Assembly: GCF_016808095.1 (NCBI RefSeq)
Contig: NC_068976.1
Location: 13,611,001 to 13,675,000, forward strand
From: Vigna angularis
Lineage: Eukaryota > Streptophyta > Magnoliopsida > Fabales > Fabaceae
Direction of reading: 5' to 3'
Length of the DNA stretch: 64,000 nt
Part shown: positions 36,162 to 48,293 of the stretch, piece after piece
Layout: each line of letters opens with the position of its first letter
Numbering within the stretch: position 1 is the stretch's first letter
Program-made: the position numbers and the translations under genes
The notes under the pieces: model-generated
Told to the model about the DNA's origin: nothing
The model's database searches: none
The model's input: the letters and a program-made list of their open reading frames with translations, nothing else

Positions 36162-39100
36162 ATGTCTAATTTGACTTCTGCATCGAGTGAAATAAGTGCT
36201 TCTTCAGGAATCAGAAATGACAATGGTTTTTTCCATGCTCACCAATACTCCTCTACTTCAATAAATCAAGAACCACAACCAAAAAAGAAGAGAAGTCTTC
36301 CAGGCCATCCAGGTCATACACAAATACCATTTTTTTTTCTCTACTTTGTTGCAGCAAAATCAGTTTTTGATTTACTCCCTATACAATTAGTGTAGTTCAC
36401 TTCCACATAGTTTAATTTTTATATATTATGTAAGATATTTATATCTGTCAAAATATGATTTTTATTATCATTACTTCATGGAATCAACAAATTTATCATA
36501 TAGGAGAATTTGTCATTGGATAAGACTTAAAACCCTTCATACATTTGTAATTTTCTTTCAGTTAAACATGTATATGGTTTCTGCATTGAAGAGAATTTGT
36601 TGTTTTATGTTGGTTTGGTTCAGACCCTGATGCAGAAGTGATAGCATTGACTCCAGAGACCCTATTGGCAACAAACAGGTTTGTGTGTGAGATTTGTCAG
36701 AAAGGGTTTCAAAGGGATCAGAATCTGCAGCTTCATAGAAGAGGGCACAATCTGCCATGGAAGCTAAAGAAGAAGAACAGCAAAGAGGTGAGAAAGAAAG
36801 TGTATGTTTGTCCAGAGGCAACATGTGTTCACCATGACCCTTCAAGGGCCCTTGGGGACCTCACTGGAATCAAGAAGCACTTTTTCAGGAAGCATGGAGA
36901 GAAGAAATGGAAGTGTGAGAAGTGCTCCAAACGCTATGCAGTTCAATCTGATTGGAAAGCTCACTCCAAAATCTGTGGCACCAGGGAATACAAATGTGAC
37001 TGTGGTACCCTTTTCTCTAGGTAATAATCTCCTTAATTAATTAATTAATTAATCAACTTTTAACTCATAAACCAACTTATCTTCTCAAACCGCAATCTAA
37101 ATTGCTCAAATTAACTAATTTTCTGTCCAAGAAAATCATTTCATAACAGTTTGTCATCAGGTTTATGTATTATATGTCTTCATTGTTATATATATGCTAT
37201 GTCTAATAGAATTGTATAATTAATTATATGGTATTATATGAGTATATTCTAAAAAAATTAATTAGAATATGATGATATAGTAAAACACTTTTTACATTGT
37301 TATTCCAATACTGAATTTTTTTTATAAATTTAATTTCTAACTAGTTAATGTAAATTCACAATAATGAAACAAAACTAAGCAATTTATTAGTATAAAAAGT
37401 TTATATTTGTAGTAGTATATTGATTGGTAATGTAAATCCACAATAAATTAATGAATAGTTTAAATTTTGTTAGGAAAAAATTTATATTTAGCAGGGGCCA
37501 AATTAGTCAAATAAATGATAAAGTTAGTAAATATCTAAACTGAATAATTTTATTTGATAAATTGAGCTTGAAAAATAAGTCTCTTTTTATTTTTATTTCA
37601 TATGAATTTCGAGACAAAATCGATACAGATTTTGTCTTGAGAAAGTTTAAGTATTATAATCGAACTCAATAGAATAATTAATAAACAATTTCTTCAGTTT
37701 TTCCTTTTGAATAGACACTGAGAACCTCTCAACTCAGAAAAGAAAAAAAAAACTTATAATTCAACTTCAAGCTTTTCATGTATTTCTCTTATTACACCAT
37801 TCGTTAAATACATTCATTTTCATCCTTTTTTTTTCTGTTTACACTAAATATACATCTATTTTCATCAGAAAATAATTCTAAGCTTTTCTTATCACAGACA
37901 TTTTTTTTTTCTCTGAAAATATGTAACATATAATTGATTCGTGCATCACTTACACTTATTAGTTTCAGGATATATAATGACATAATTCCATGGTGATAAA
38001 AAATAGCATATTTCTACTTAATTGACCATATGTCAATATTATATTAATAGTTATGTTTTTATTATAACAAAACAAATAAAATAAAGTATTAATAATTAAT
38101 AAATATATTCCACTTTCTATTCATTTTTTTTCTGAATAAAAAACAAACATTATTTTTATTTTACTTTTCCATGTATTAGGAAGGAAGAGGAAACAGATGT
38201 GAATTAACAAGTCCATATCTAGATGAAAAGGGAAAGTGTGTAAAACAGTACAAACAACAAAAAACTGTACTCTAGGAAGGAATCTGTGTGTATTTATTCA
38301 TATAGATGAAAAAAAAAAACTGAATATGAACTATTTATAATATATACTAATAGTTTTCAGTTTGATATATAATTAAATTATATATATTCAGACAGAGTTG
38401 CATTAAACAAAACTGTCTCATGAAAAACATAATCATTATATATGTAATTTGTCATGCAAAAGAAAAAAAAAATATATACTGAATTTCTTGTTTGCCTTTT
38501 CTGTGGTTGCAGAAGGGACAGCTTTATCACTCACAGAGCCTTCTGTGATGCCTTAGCACAAGAAAGTGGAAGAGCAGTGAACCCTCACTCTCTATTATCA
38601 TCTCAGTCCCAATTTCGAAGCCATGGGCTTCAACTTGAAGCAGCATCATCACTGGTGATGAAAAGAGAACAAGATTTCAACCTATTAGGTCAAGAAATTC
38701 CATCATGGTTATCTTCTCCAACAGTGTTGGAAGAATCAATGCACAGTCAAACACTGAGAACCACCTTAGACTTCTCAACACCACAGTTGTTTCCCACACA
38801 TGCGAACCACTCATTGTTCCACCATGATCAAAACCCTAGCCCTACTACTACTTCTACAACAACAGCTTCAACACCCACTTTTCTTCCTTCTTTGAGTTCC
38901 TTCCATTATTCCACCACTTCTCCTCACATGTCAGCCACTGCTTTGTTGCAAAAAGCCTCACAAATTGGCGTAACAGTGAGTGCAGCAACTTCACAAGCGA
39001 TGATAGTGAGACCCCACTTGTTTCTGCAGCAGGTTCACGTGCCTGAATGTACAACAACAACTCCTACTACAACAGGGTATAATAATATGGCTTCATCTTC

Positions 39101-39182
39101 ACCCGTTTCTGGAATGCTTATGGCTATACCTTCACGTGAACAAATAGGGACTCATGGATTTGCTCGTGGCTTGGCATCTTGA
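36162..39182 (+). CDS. INDETERMINATE DOMAIN (IDD) C2H2 zinc-finger transcription factor
   Basis: Three exons (36162-36312, 36624-37020, 38513-39182) give 405 residues. A nuclear signal PKKKRSLPGHP (40-50) precedes the plant-specific ID domain: C2H2 finger 1 (C72-H92), finger 2 (C113-H141), then two C2HC-type fingers (C148-C168 and C175-C194). Its linker HNLPWKLKKKNSKEVRKKVY is invariant in the family. MSATALLQKASQIG (322-335) matches the C-terminal motif that in IDD proteins binds SHORT-ROOT/SCARECROW or DELLA partners. IDD factors control root patterning, gravitropism, flowering and gibberellin responses; which clade this is I cannot settle. The start at 36162 is the first ATG of the frame after a leader likely to be spliced. 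The usual C-terminal TR/LDFLG repressor motif is absent. The stop is followed by a protein-like extension (39183-39263). Confidence 0.92.
36313..36623 (+). other. Intron 1 of the IDD gene
   Basis: Donor GTCATA and acceptor TTGGTTCAG. It splits the codon for the aspartate that follows GHP, the usual intron position in IDD genes. Confidence 0.8.
37021..38512 (+). other. Intron 2 of the IDD gene
   Basis: A 1.5 kb AT-rich intron starting GTAATA and ending TGGTTGCAG. It interrupts finger 4 between two arginine codons. No other gene is visible inside it. Confidence 0.8.
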
Positions 39183-39263
39183 GGGAATAAAGCTGCAATG
39201 CTCTCTGATTACTTGGAAGAAGGTGCTGCTGCCAAGTTGCAGAAGCTAGCTAGTGTTGAATAA
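39183..39263 (+). other. In-frame extension beyond the IDD stop
   Basis: After the TGA at 39180-39182 the same frame reads GNKAAMLSDYLEEGAAAKLQ and six more codons, then TAA at 39261-39263. The amphipathic, Ala/Leu-rich composition looks like coding sequence. The real C-terminus may have been longer before a point mutation, or the stop may be bypassed. Confidence 0.5.
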
Positions 39264-39265
39264 TG

Positions 39266-39268
<3 letters not shown>

Positions 39269-39338
<70 letters not shown>
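39269..39338. repeat. (AT)n microsatellite at the IDD 3' end
   Basis: Thirty-five uninterrupted AT units directly after the last in-frame stop, probably within the 3' untranslated region. Confidence 0.96.
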
Positions 39339-39340
<2 letters not shown>

Positions 39341-42098
39341 ATTTATATATGTATCATCAAGCATCTTCTCTCTTTTCCATGATATGATTGATGGCTACGA
39401 GATAGTATAATTGTACTACTGTGTCCTCTGCTATTAGAGGCATGTCTATTGCACCAACAGATAATGTGTGTTAACTTTCAGGAACTTGTTTCAAAACCAA
39501 CAGAATATCCCAGTTTGCTTATAAAAACAAAAAGGGTACTGCACTAGCCACTACCTTCCAACCAGTCTTCTGAATTGTAATTCTTTATCTACATCATTTC
39601 ATCGCTTCATACATTGCAGAAAATTGCGAACAAAAATTATGTTCAAATGAGTTTTGTTGAGACTTAATGGAGCATTTTCCCGAAGAGATCTTCAATATAT
39701 GTTATTTATATTCATAAACAAAAAATTGAGTTAATAATGGAAACTTGTTGAATTAATCATTCATATATAATGATTAAATTTGAAGTAAAAAATGTCATTT
39801 TGAAGGATCTTTGGATGAAGATAATCGAAGATATATAAGATCAATGAGATACCAAGTCGTCTTTACACCACCTCTAACTCAATGGATATTCATCTTCATA
39901 AGTACTTAAATCTTTTGATAAAGAATCACTAGAAAAATACATTACCAATCAAACATAAGTTTACCTCATGTAATATATTAACACCACATTTAACTCGAAA
40001 CATGAAAAGAATGAATTTATATATAGATGTTATTTCTTTATATATTATTTAATTTTTTTCATTTTAATATAAAACTTATATTCATATTTAAATTTCCAAA
40101 ACTAACAATTAAATTAGTCATATATATATTTCCAAAAAATTAACAAAATTAAACTTAATATTTTGATTCTCCAATCATCTACAAGAAAATTATTATAATA
40201 TATTTCTTAAATGTGAAAAAAACAATTATTATTGTTCAATAATTTTAATCGTGGTAAGCAAAGCATGCCCAAATTTATTAGGTTTACACAAAATTCATAA
40301 AGGATTTCAATTTTTTTTTCAAGGTTACAATCTTCTTGTAAGTAATGGACATATGGCAAGCAAACACATGTTGAACATTCTTTTAATAAGTGGTGTTTTG
40401 TAGATATAATATGGTTTAAAATAATTCTTGTTACAATTATTTGTTTAATCATTCTTGTTACAATTATTTGTTGAACATAATTCTTGTTACAATTATTTGT
40501 TGAACATTTGTTTAATAATTCTTGTTACATATTTCTTTTATCAATTTGGTAAGACTTTATAAAACTAGTTTTAAAATAATATGGTTTTATAAGTTGGGGA
40601 TATATCATATCAATAACTTTACTATAATATTTTGGATAAAAATATGGATAAATAAACTTTACTATAATTCCTTAAAAAAAGGTCTATATATAATTTGTAA
40701 TTATATAGTTTATTCTTCTTTTCAAAATCAATTTTGTTATAATCTCTAACTTGAAAGATTTATAATCATTACTTCAGACATATAATAAAAGTTGCATAGC
40801 TTGATTAGAAAAATAAAAGTCAAGTTTATATATCAATTTGGTGCACATAAAGTCAGCAAAAAATATTTGAAAAAAATTAACATATTACAAACTATTAGAA
40901 GTTTTACATTGATTAAAAATAAAGTTAATTTGTTATATATACTCGGGTGCAAATATTAATCTACAAGTCATTTTTGTAAAATTGATTTAGATTAAATCTA
41001 CTTTTTTAACTTGGTACTAGAGTCATGTGTTAGAATTTACCTTAATGAAGTTTATTGTTTGTTGGTGATAATGATGACATTGACATAGTTAAATTAATAT
41101 TATTAACCTATAACAATTTTAATATTGCTAAAATAATAGCTAACAAAATATAAATGGTAAAGTCAACCTTAAGTCATCTTCCAACAAAAAAAATATTTCT
41201 AGCCAATTAGTTCTTATACAATCTATACACTAAAAAAGTTAGTCAAATACAATAAAAATAATAGAAGATAAATATAAATAAAATAAATAATATATAATAA
41301 TAAATAATAGAAAGAAATAAATTTGAAAAAGATAAAAAAATAATAATGACACTAGTAAAGAAAATGGGTTGCTTCTACTATTTTTTTTTTCAAAATAGGA
41401 TTTATCATTGGTTATTTAAGCTTTCTTTTATGCTCTTTCTAGGTTTCCTTATATAAAATTTGATTGGGCTTTAGCCCTAACTATTTTGTTGATGAAATCT
41501 TCTTTCTGATAATGTAATATTCTCCAAATATCTTTTAAATAATGATGGATATAACTTATCTTTCTAGTTGTTATGAATATCTAAAAGGATTCAAAGATGT
41601 AAGAACCTAGAAAATAGAGTATTAGAGTTTATAGGTGTTTTAAAATAATGAGACCGAGTATTTTAAAGTTAAAATAATTCCGTAATATAAATAAAATTTC
41701 ATAACACATCTCATTATCTTAAACACTCATCATTTCTCTAAAAAATATTCTCTGAATTCCCTTTACTTTCTCTTTAAGATTTCTGACTCTGGAGTTATCT
41801 GTTTGACATTCAGAAGATGTCTAGGAGATCACAAAAGTGAATTCTCCATTCTCTACCAATCGGGTTTTCTTATAGAGCAAGTAATTCTCTACTCCTTTCC
41901 TTTCATTTTTAGTTTAAGACACATGTAATTAGGATTTCCTCGCATGTGTCATATAAGCTCTTTATCTAGTTCCTTGTCGATCATGATCGACCATGGATTG
42001 ACCCTTATGGTCGAGGATAATACCCAAATCCCTTTCTTACTAATTATGATGTTTTAAGTTTGCCTTAACTCAAATGACTTTTATTTCTTTATATGCAG
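39339..42098. other. AT-rich intergenic region
   Basis: About 2.8 kb without a recognisable gene. It holds the 3' region of the IDD gene, a short tandem array at 40424-40530 and the unresolved left part of the CACTA remnant that follows. Confidence 0.5.
40424..40530. repeat. Short tandem array of ATTCTTGTTACAATTATTTG
   Basis: The unit ATTCTTGTTACAATTATTTG plus a variable tail recurs at 40424, 40451 and 40480, with a partial fourth copy at 40518. Spacing varies from 27 to 38 bases. Confidence 0.85.
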
Positions 42099-43129
42099 GT
42101 TTCTTCTATCCAGGGTTGCTTCTCAGGCCATCACACAGTCAATTAAGCAACAATATCTAAGTTTGTGGCCTACTTGGGAAGCAATAGCTGCATAGGACAG
42201 ACATTCATTCTAGTAGCGTTTTAAGGTAAACAACCCATCAAACTAATTGTCACTTTTATTTTAGTATGTTAATTCAAAATCATAATATAATTAATCAATG
42301 TTTGTATCCTTTGTTGTTACAGATGAAGGTGCAGTGGAAACCTGAACATAAAACTCAAATTCAAAGAAATTTCCACACCAAAGCATCTCATAGGCTGTCG
42401 GAGATGTTTAGAGATGCACGTAACATAGGGGAGCGCCCTTACTGGCTTGGCGAGCACATACATAATTCTTTATTGGCTGATTGGAATTCAGTAGAGTTTC
42501 GCAATAAGTATGTTATTGTCCAAAGGAACAGAGCTTCAAAAAAGGATGGGACCCTACATACAGGTGGATTGATCATGGTTCATGAACAAGTCATTCACAT
42601 GGTAAACATTAATTACTTTTGTATCTTTTTAATATAACTTATGTATTTTATATTTTATGTACATATATAACTCCATATTCTATTACACGCACAAGAGTTG
42701 GGACAGGCGGTTCATGTTGATGAGGTTTTCATACAAACTCATGTTCGGAAGGGAACTAGTCAGTTTGTTGATGAAAGGTATCAGAAGACTCATGTAAGCA
42801 AACATTGTCACTATTAATCGCTTTAAAGTTTTTTCTTATGTTACTATATCATTTACTAACATTGTGCATAATGTTTCAATAAGAAGAATTTTTAACGATA
42901 CTTTCACAAGTTAGATCTGAACATGGGTCATCTCTTTTTACGGATAACGAGAATAATGATGAGGACGACATTCGTAGGACACAATGTTGGGTCGATGTCG
43001 TTGGTGGGAAAAAATGGACGAGTGTACGGTGCAGGACAACTTGTTGCAAATTACACGACAAGTACTCTGAAGCATCAACCATCTTCTTCCACCACCACTG
43101 TTGAAGAGATCGTTGTCCGACTCATGTAG
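42099..43129 (+). pseudogene. CACTA Transposase_24 (PttA/TnpA-type) fragment
   Basis: Four blocks match the plant En/Spm-associated Transposase_24 family in order. These are VASQAITQSIKQQYLSLWPT (42115-42195), MKVQWKPEHKTQIQRNFHTK with ASHRLSEMFRDARNIG and NRASKKDGTLHTGG (42323-42600), ELGQAVHVDEVFIQTHVRKG with FVDERYQKTH (42690-42795), and RTQCWVDVVGGK with GRVYGAGQLVANYT (42970-43065). The protein binds subterminal repeats of CACTA elements. Three in-frame stops lie at about 42193-42219, and the last block changes frame inside GGGAAAAAATGG (43009-43020). It is a pseudogene. Confidence 0.8.
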
Positions 43130-44319
43130 GCATTAGTGCAAGTTGATCAGCCTTTAAAAAACACAACAGTCTTGCTCTTCAAGAAATCACACGCAGTTGA
43201 TTACCACGGTCACTCTTGTTTCTTGGAGCTTTTCTTCTCTTTTTGTAGGATTATAACTTTTTGCAAAAGATATGAAAATGTCAGAATCACAAAAGTTCCT
43301 ACATAAATCAAATCTGCATCAATTTATAGTAAAACACATATCAGACACATTTTAATCGACTTAGCTACTAATGCATTCGAATATAACAATTCTGTTATAA
43401 CAGTTAGCAACAATCACGACAATTAATTGAATGCGCAATTAATGTAGTCGACTATCATTTAATACTTGGTCAACAAAATTAAAAATATGACCGTTAGACA
43501 TTTATGTCAAGGATTAACAGAATTTCAAAATAATAACAGACTTAATCAAATACAGCACACATGCAATCGACTAAGTAAAAATGTTAAGCATAGTTTTGAA
43601 AAACTTTCTCTTTGAAAAAATCTCACAACACACTTGAAAATAGTTTGTGCAAAGTCACGAGTTTTAATCGATTCATCCCATAATGAAATTGACTTAAAAA
43701 TGTTATCTTGCCACACATTTAAAGTTCAACATAAGTGCTTGTGGTTTTTCTTTTCAACAACATATGTCATGCATTCACATATAAAAACACATGTAACACA
43801 GTGATATGCAATGAACAACACAAACATATTCTTATATATTCTTAAACAGATTTAACACATTGATCAAAAACATATAACATGTAAATATAGAACATGTAAC
43901 TCAGAACACACATGTCTTATTAATTATGTGTTGTCATCGTAAAAAACACAAATATCACTTAGATTGTGGGTTAAGCTGAACCTTTGCGTCCCCTATCAAC
44001 AATCTCAACAACTATGTAGATTATTAGTCTTGTTGTTATTGAACATACTTTTTCTAACATTATGTTTTATCTTTTTCACTTGGTCATGTGTTACAAACAT
44101 ATAATAGTACTTAGTCTAGATGTACATGTTTTATGTTTTATTACAAATACAAGATCTTAACTTTGAAAATCAATATTTAATGTGATATCGTTTATTGCAT
44201 CAGTGATTGAATTATTGTGGGATGAATATTATACAAGTATGTCTGTGCTTTGAAAATGTTATGCAGGTCTGTCTTTGAATATGAAAATGTTATGCATGTT
44301 TGATTGTGTACTTGATTCC
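43130..44319. other. Non-coding interior of the CACTA remnant
   Basis: AT-rich sequence without an open frame. A few AATCGACT/AATCGATT motifs recur between 43350 and 43700, and may come from another inserted repeat. Confidence 0.4.
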
Positions 44320-44777
44320 GTCAAGTACTTTTCGACGGACTTACCGACGACATTTTCCTTAGGTAATTACCGATGGTCTACTCCTTCAGTAGTTACCGAT
44401 AGAATAGGTCATTGGTAAGTATCGCAGGAAAAGGTCGTTGATAATTACCAAAGGTCAACATTCATCGATAATCATTATCGATAAGAGGTATTACCGACAA
44501 AAAAGTTATCGTCGATAATTCGTCAAAAATACAATATTATCGACAAAATTTGACTATTTTCGACCGATTATGTTCGTCGGTAATCTCAATTTTTTTTGTA
44601 GTTATAACCTATATTATCACCAAATTTACAAATAAGTGAATATCAAGACTTTTAAACTCAAATTCAAACTCAACAATTAACTTGATAAACAACTTTAACA
44701 ACTATTTAAACTTCAAATAAATCATAACCCACAAAATTTTTCACCATAGAACATCCATTTATAAATATATATTATGA

Positions 44778-45145
44778 TTAGATATGTTTTTTTGTTTCTT
44801 AACTTTTAAGAAAAATTGGAATTAGTCTCTCTTCAAAATTTTGGACTAATTTAGTTCTTTATTTTTAGAACTGTGTGAATTTAATCATTTTAAGCAAATT
44901 TGTATTAAAGTTTTAAACGTGTTTCTCAACTAACACTGAAGAAAAATGTGTTAAATAGTGTAAACAACTCAAATGCTATCGTGAAATGTGTTTGAAATAT
45001 CAAATAAACTCAACAAAATTTGATTAGAAAACCAAATCCACACATTTTTAAAGTTGAAAAAAATAACTAAATTGAGACAAAATTTTAAAGAAAAACTAAT
45101 TCTAATTTCACCGAAAATTAAAGGGTCAAAAACATAATTAACCCT
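44778..45145. mobile_element. Old copy of a fold-back MITE
   Basis: The stretch from GATATGTTTTTTTGTTTCTT to CATAATTAACCCT follows, with many substitutions, the same sequence as the MITE at 47223-47600. Both halves are inverted copies of each other (AATTGGAATTAGTCTCTC against its inverse). Confidence 0.75.
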
Positions 45146-45811
45146 AGGTATTATTAGTCATATCCAAATGTTCTAAATCTTTTATCTTAAGTTCTCTCAA
45201 AATAATAGAAGTTTTTTTCTTCTCAAACTTAAGTTTCAAAATCTTTTACTCTCTTAGAAAAGCTAAATTTGTACATAGAAGGTTATCGTCAACTTTATTA
45301 AGTTTAAAAATATTCAAATTTTACATTACATTTATTTCCAAAGTACCAAATTTCTTAAAAAGTACAAACCTATGTTAAAAAAATATTAGGTTAAATATCT
45401 TTATATTTCACCATTCATTCGATTTGTTTAATACGACTTGTTTTAATTAAAATATTTAAAAGATTAAAATCTCAATAGCGGTGCTTCATTTTATAAATTC
45501 TTTTTATATATTTTGAAAAGTAATTTCATCTTTATTAACTTTGTTTTATTAATATTTTTAAGAGAATTGATATTTGGATTGTTATGAAGATATTTATTTA
45601 TATATAATTACGGAATATTTTATATTAAATATATTATTTTAATATTAAATACTTGATAATATTATTTTTTATATTTTATAAAAAAATTTCAAAATTAATT
45701 AATTGATGTTTAAATAGTAATAGAACGAGTATGAATTCAAATAACACATGCTCATTACTTAATAAAGATATAAATGAAAATATACATGAATTTTTACTTA
45801 GAATGAAATAA
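45146..45811. other. AT-rich spacer
   Basis: Nothing recognisable in about 670 bases. Confidence 0.5.
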
Positions 45812-46539
45812 ACTAGTACAAAAATGGTTTTTTATAACTGTGAAAAAAAAAATTTATACCTATTTTTTTAGTATGTATAGAAGCAAGCTTATAGAAAGTT
45901 TACGATTTTTATACCTACTCTTAAATTGGTGTAGAAAATTTTACTTTTTATACCTGTTTTGTTCATAATAGGTATAAAAGTCTTATATTTACACCTGTAG
46001 GAGTAGGTATAAAAAGTTCTCCTCGTTGGTAGAGAAAAAATTTCTTTTTATACCTACTGGTGCTATAATAAGCGTAAAAACAAGACTTTTTATACCTGAT
46101 GTGGCTTTGACCGGTGTAAAAAGTGACGTTTTTTTTTTAAAATATTTTATTTGTATGTACTATTATCCATATTCAGACCTGCATAAGATTCAATCCCAGA
46201 ATACAGTTTAAATAATCAATAACAAGTAAAACAATCAATATTGTTTTCATTAACACATCAAAATGTAATATTTACCTAACAAAGTTCCTAAATATATTTA
46301 CCTAACATAAGTACTTAACATATTACACATAAAATAGTTCCTAAACTCAAAATGTAATATTGAAACATCCAATCATTTACAAATGGTTAAAAGAAATGCA
46401 GCTCATTGCTCCCGAACATCCTTTATGACATGTTGTTCCATTGGAGACGTGTCATCAAATATCTACACAATGAATAGTTTGAGTAAAATTATAATATTAA
46501 TGGCTTAAGATCTTAGTTATAAAATGTTCACGTTACCAA

Positions 46540-48185
46540 TTTCCATGAGTCAACGACATTTGCGGATATAATTTTCTGCATGTGCCTCATGACATAATAT
46601 CCGCACTCAAAGCTTCCCGGTTGACGTGAGCACTACAAGTTAAATTTATAAAGTATCATAAAATTTATAATTGCATTTATAGTTTGAAAGATTAACTACT
46701 TACAGTTGGTGCAATGAACTGCAACTTCTTTCTAGAGACGGTATGTGTTCCCTGCAACCTTGAATATACCTCAACCACTCTATAATGTTAAATGTACATT
46801 GAAATGAGTCCTAAGGAACTTAGTAAAATCAGATATATCTACACTACAAATAAATTATTAAAAACTTACAATATTAGTGTATTTTTAATTGCCAAAGTGT
46901 GAGGTTTTTTGTGCAATGAACATAAGAGAACTACAAGAAATTATTGAGGAAGAATTAGTAACAATTGCCAGTGACCCCTGCAGATTCAAACAATAATAGT
47001 GTTAAATAACATTTACATAAATAAAATTTTATTAATAAAAATTATATACTTACTGTTGCAAATAAGGTGCTACGTACAAAAGCCTCTAAGAGGTAGTTTT
47101 GAACCTCTTCACCTTTATTCCCAACTCCTTGAATGGCAATAGGGTCAATAAAACCATAAATGTGATCATTCTTCCTTTCAATGGTCAACCGATGTAAATA
47201 CCTTAAACATTGAAAATGAATAAGGGTTAAATATGTTTTTGGTCCCTTAACTTTCAGCGAAAATTGGAATTAGTCCCTCTTCAAAACTTTGGACTAATTT
47301 AGTCCCCAAACTTTAAAAATGTGTGAATTTAGTCCTTTTAACCAAATTTTGTTAACTTTATTTGATGTTTCAAACGCATTTCTCAGTGAACATTGAAGCA
47401 AAAATGTGTCAAACGGTGTAAACAACTCAAATGTTATCATGAAACGCACTTGAAACATCAAATAAACCTAACAAAATTTAGTTAAAAGGACTAAATTCAC
47501 ACATTTCTAAAGTTTGGGGACTAAATTAGGCCAAAGTTTTGAAGAGGGACTAATTCCAATTTTCTTTGAAAGTTAAGGGACCAAAAACATATTTAACCCT
47601 AATGAATAATGTTAGAATAAAATATTGAATATATTTAAACTTCATAAATGTAGAAATTTACTTACAACAACCAAAGTTGTAGTACTGATATACATAACAT
47701 ATCAGTGCCAGAGAGAATTTCAAAAATATCCCTCTGACATATGAAGAAAGAGAGCGAAGATGTCCTGTTTGTGACTTCAGAAGGCGTTTGTAACTCTGTA
47801 GGAGAAAGGGAGATCTTCACTGCCAACACACCAAGTTGTTCTAGAATTATTTGTTGTGGCGGCTGCGACGGTTGTTGCAGTGATTCATTCATATCTTTCT
47901 ATCCTTGTGCTTCAACCTGGTATACATATTTAGAAACTTACAAAATATTAATATTACTAATAAAAACAACAAAGTGCCTAATTAAAACAATTACCTTCTT
48001 TACAATTGTTCTTAATAATCTAAGGGGTCAAAGGATAAAATTTCCAGGGGCCTGTCCCACTGTCTGAACATCCTCAGTGAGCACAGGGACTCGAGCTGTA
48101 GCATCTCGTACGTCTACAACCATCACTCTCATCATATCAGCTGTAATGGTTTCATGGTGTATGGTTGACCCCAATGTATACATTT
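46540..48185 (-). pseudogene. Ulp1-like (C48) cysteine protease of the CACTA element
   Basis: Minus-strand blocks, in order: VVDVRDATARVPVLTEDVQT ... GNFIL (48120-48020), PSEVTNRTSSLSFFICQRDI ... VLQLWLL (47800-47662), RLTIERKNDHIYGFIDP with EEVQNYLLEAFVRSTLF (47210-47060), GHWQLLLILP (46985-46950), YSRLQGTHTV (46770-46740) and PGSFECGYYVMRHMQKI (46630-46570). GHW and ECGYYVM carry the His and Cys expected of the Ulp1 catalytic triad. Ulp1-like domains occur widely in plant transposons; their role there is unknown. A TGA interrupts the frame after GNFIL, a TAA follows GHWQLLLILPQ, and a MITE is inserted at 47223-47600. Confidence 0.75.
47223..47600. mobile_element. Fold-back MITE, 378 bases
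   Basis: Starts AGGGTTAAATATG and ends CATATTTAACCCT. The two halves are near-perfect inverted copies of each other for about 165 bases. AATGAATA flanks it on both sides (47215-47222 and 47601-47608), an 8-base target duplication as made by hAT-type transposases. A diverged copy lies at 44778-45145. Confidence 0.9.
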
Positions 48186-48293
48186 TACCCAAGTTATCCA
48201 AATAATATTTGTAAAATATATCAAAGAATATGATTCAACAAACAAGTACATCTAGACAATATAATAAGATAAATTACCTAAGGCCACCAAGCA

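Larger units (their letters stand above)
42099..44603 (+). mobile_element. Remnant of a CACTA (En/Spm) transposon
   Basis: A degraded Transposase_24 gene occupies 42099-43129. The right end at about 44320-44603 repeats TTACCGACGA and ATCGATAA-type motifs in both directions and finishes TTTTTTTTGTAG, the inverse of a CTACAAAAAAAA terminus. The last base of the expected GTAGTG is altered. I could not find a matching left end, so the left boundary is open and deletion is likely. Confidence 0.6.

Noticed and set aside
41349..41380. CACTAGTAAAGAAAATGGG as the left end of the CACTA remnant
   Set aside because: It begins with CACTA but does not match the CTACAAAAAAAA right end at 44603, so it cannot be paired with it.
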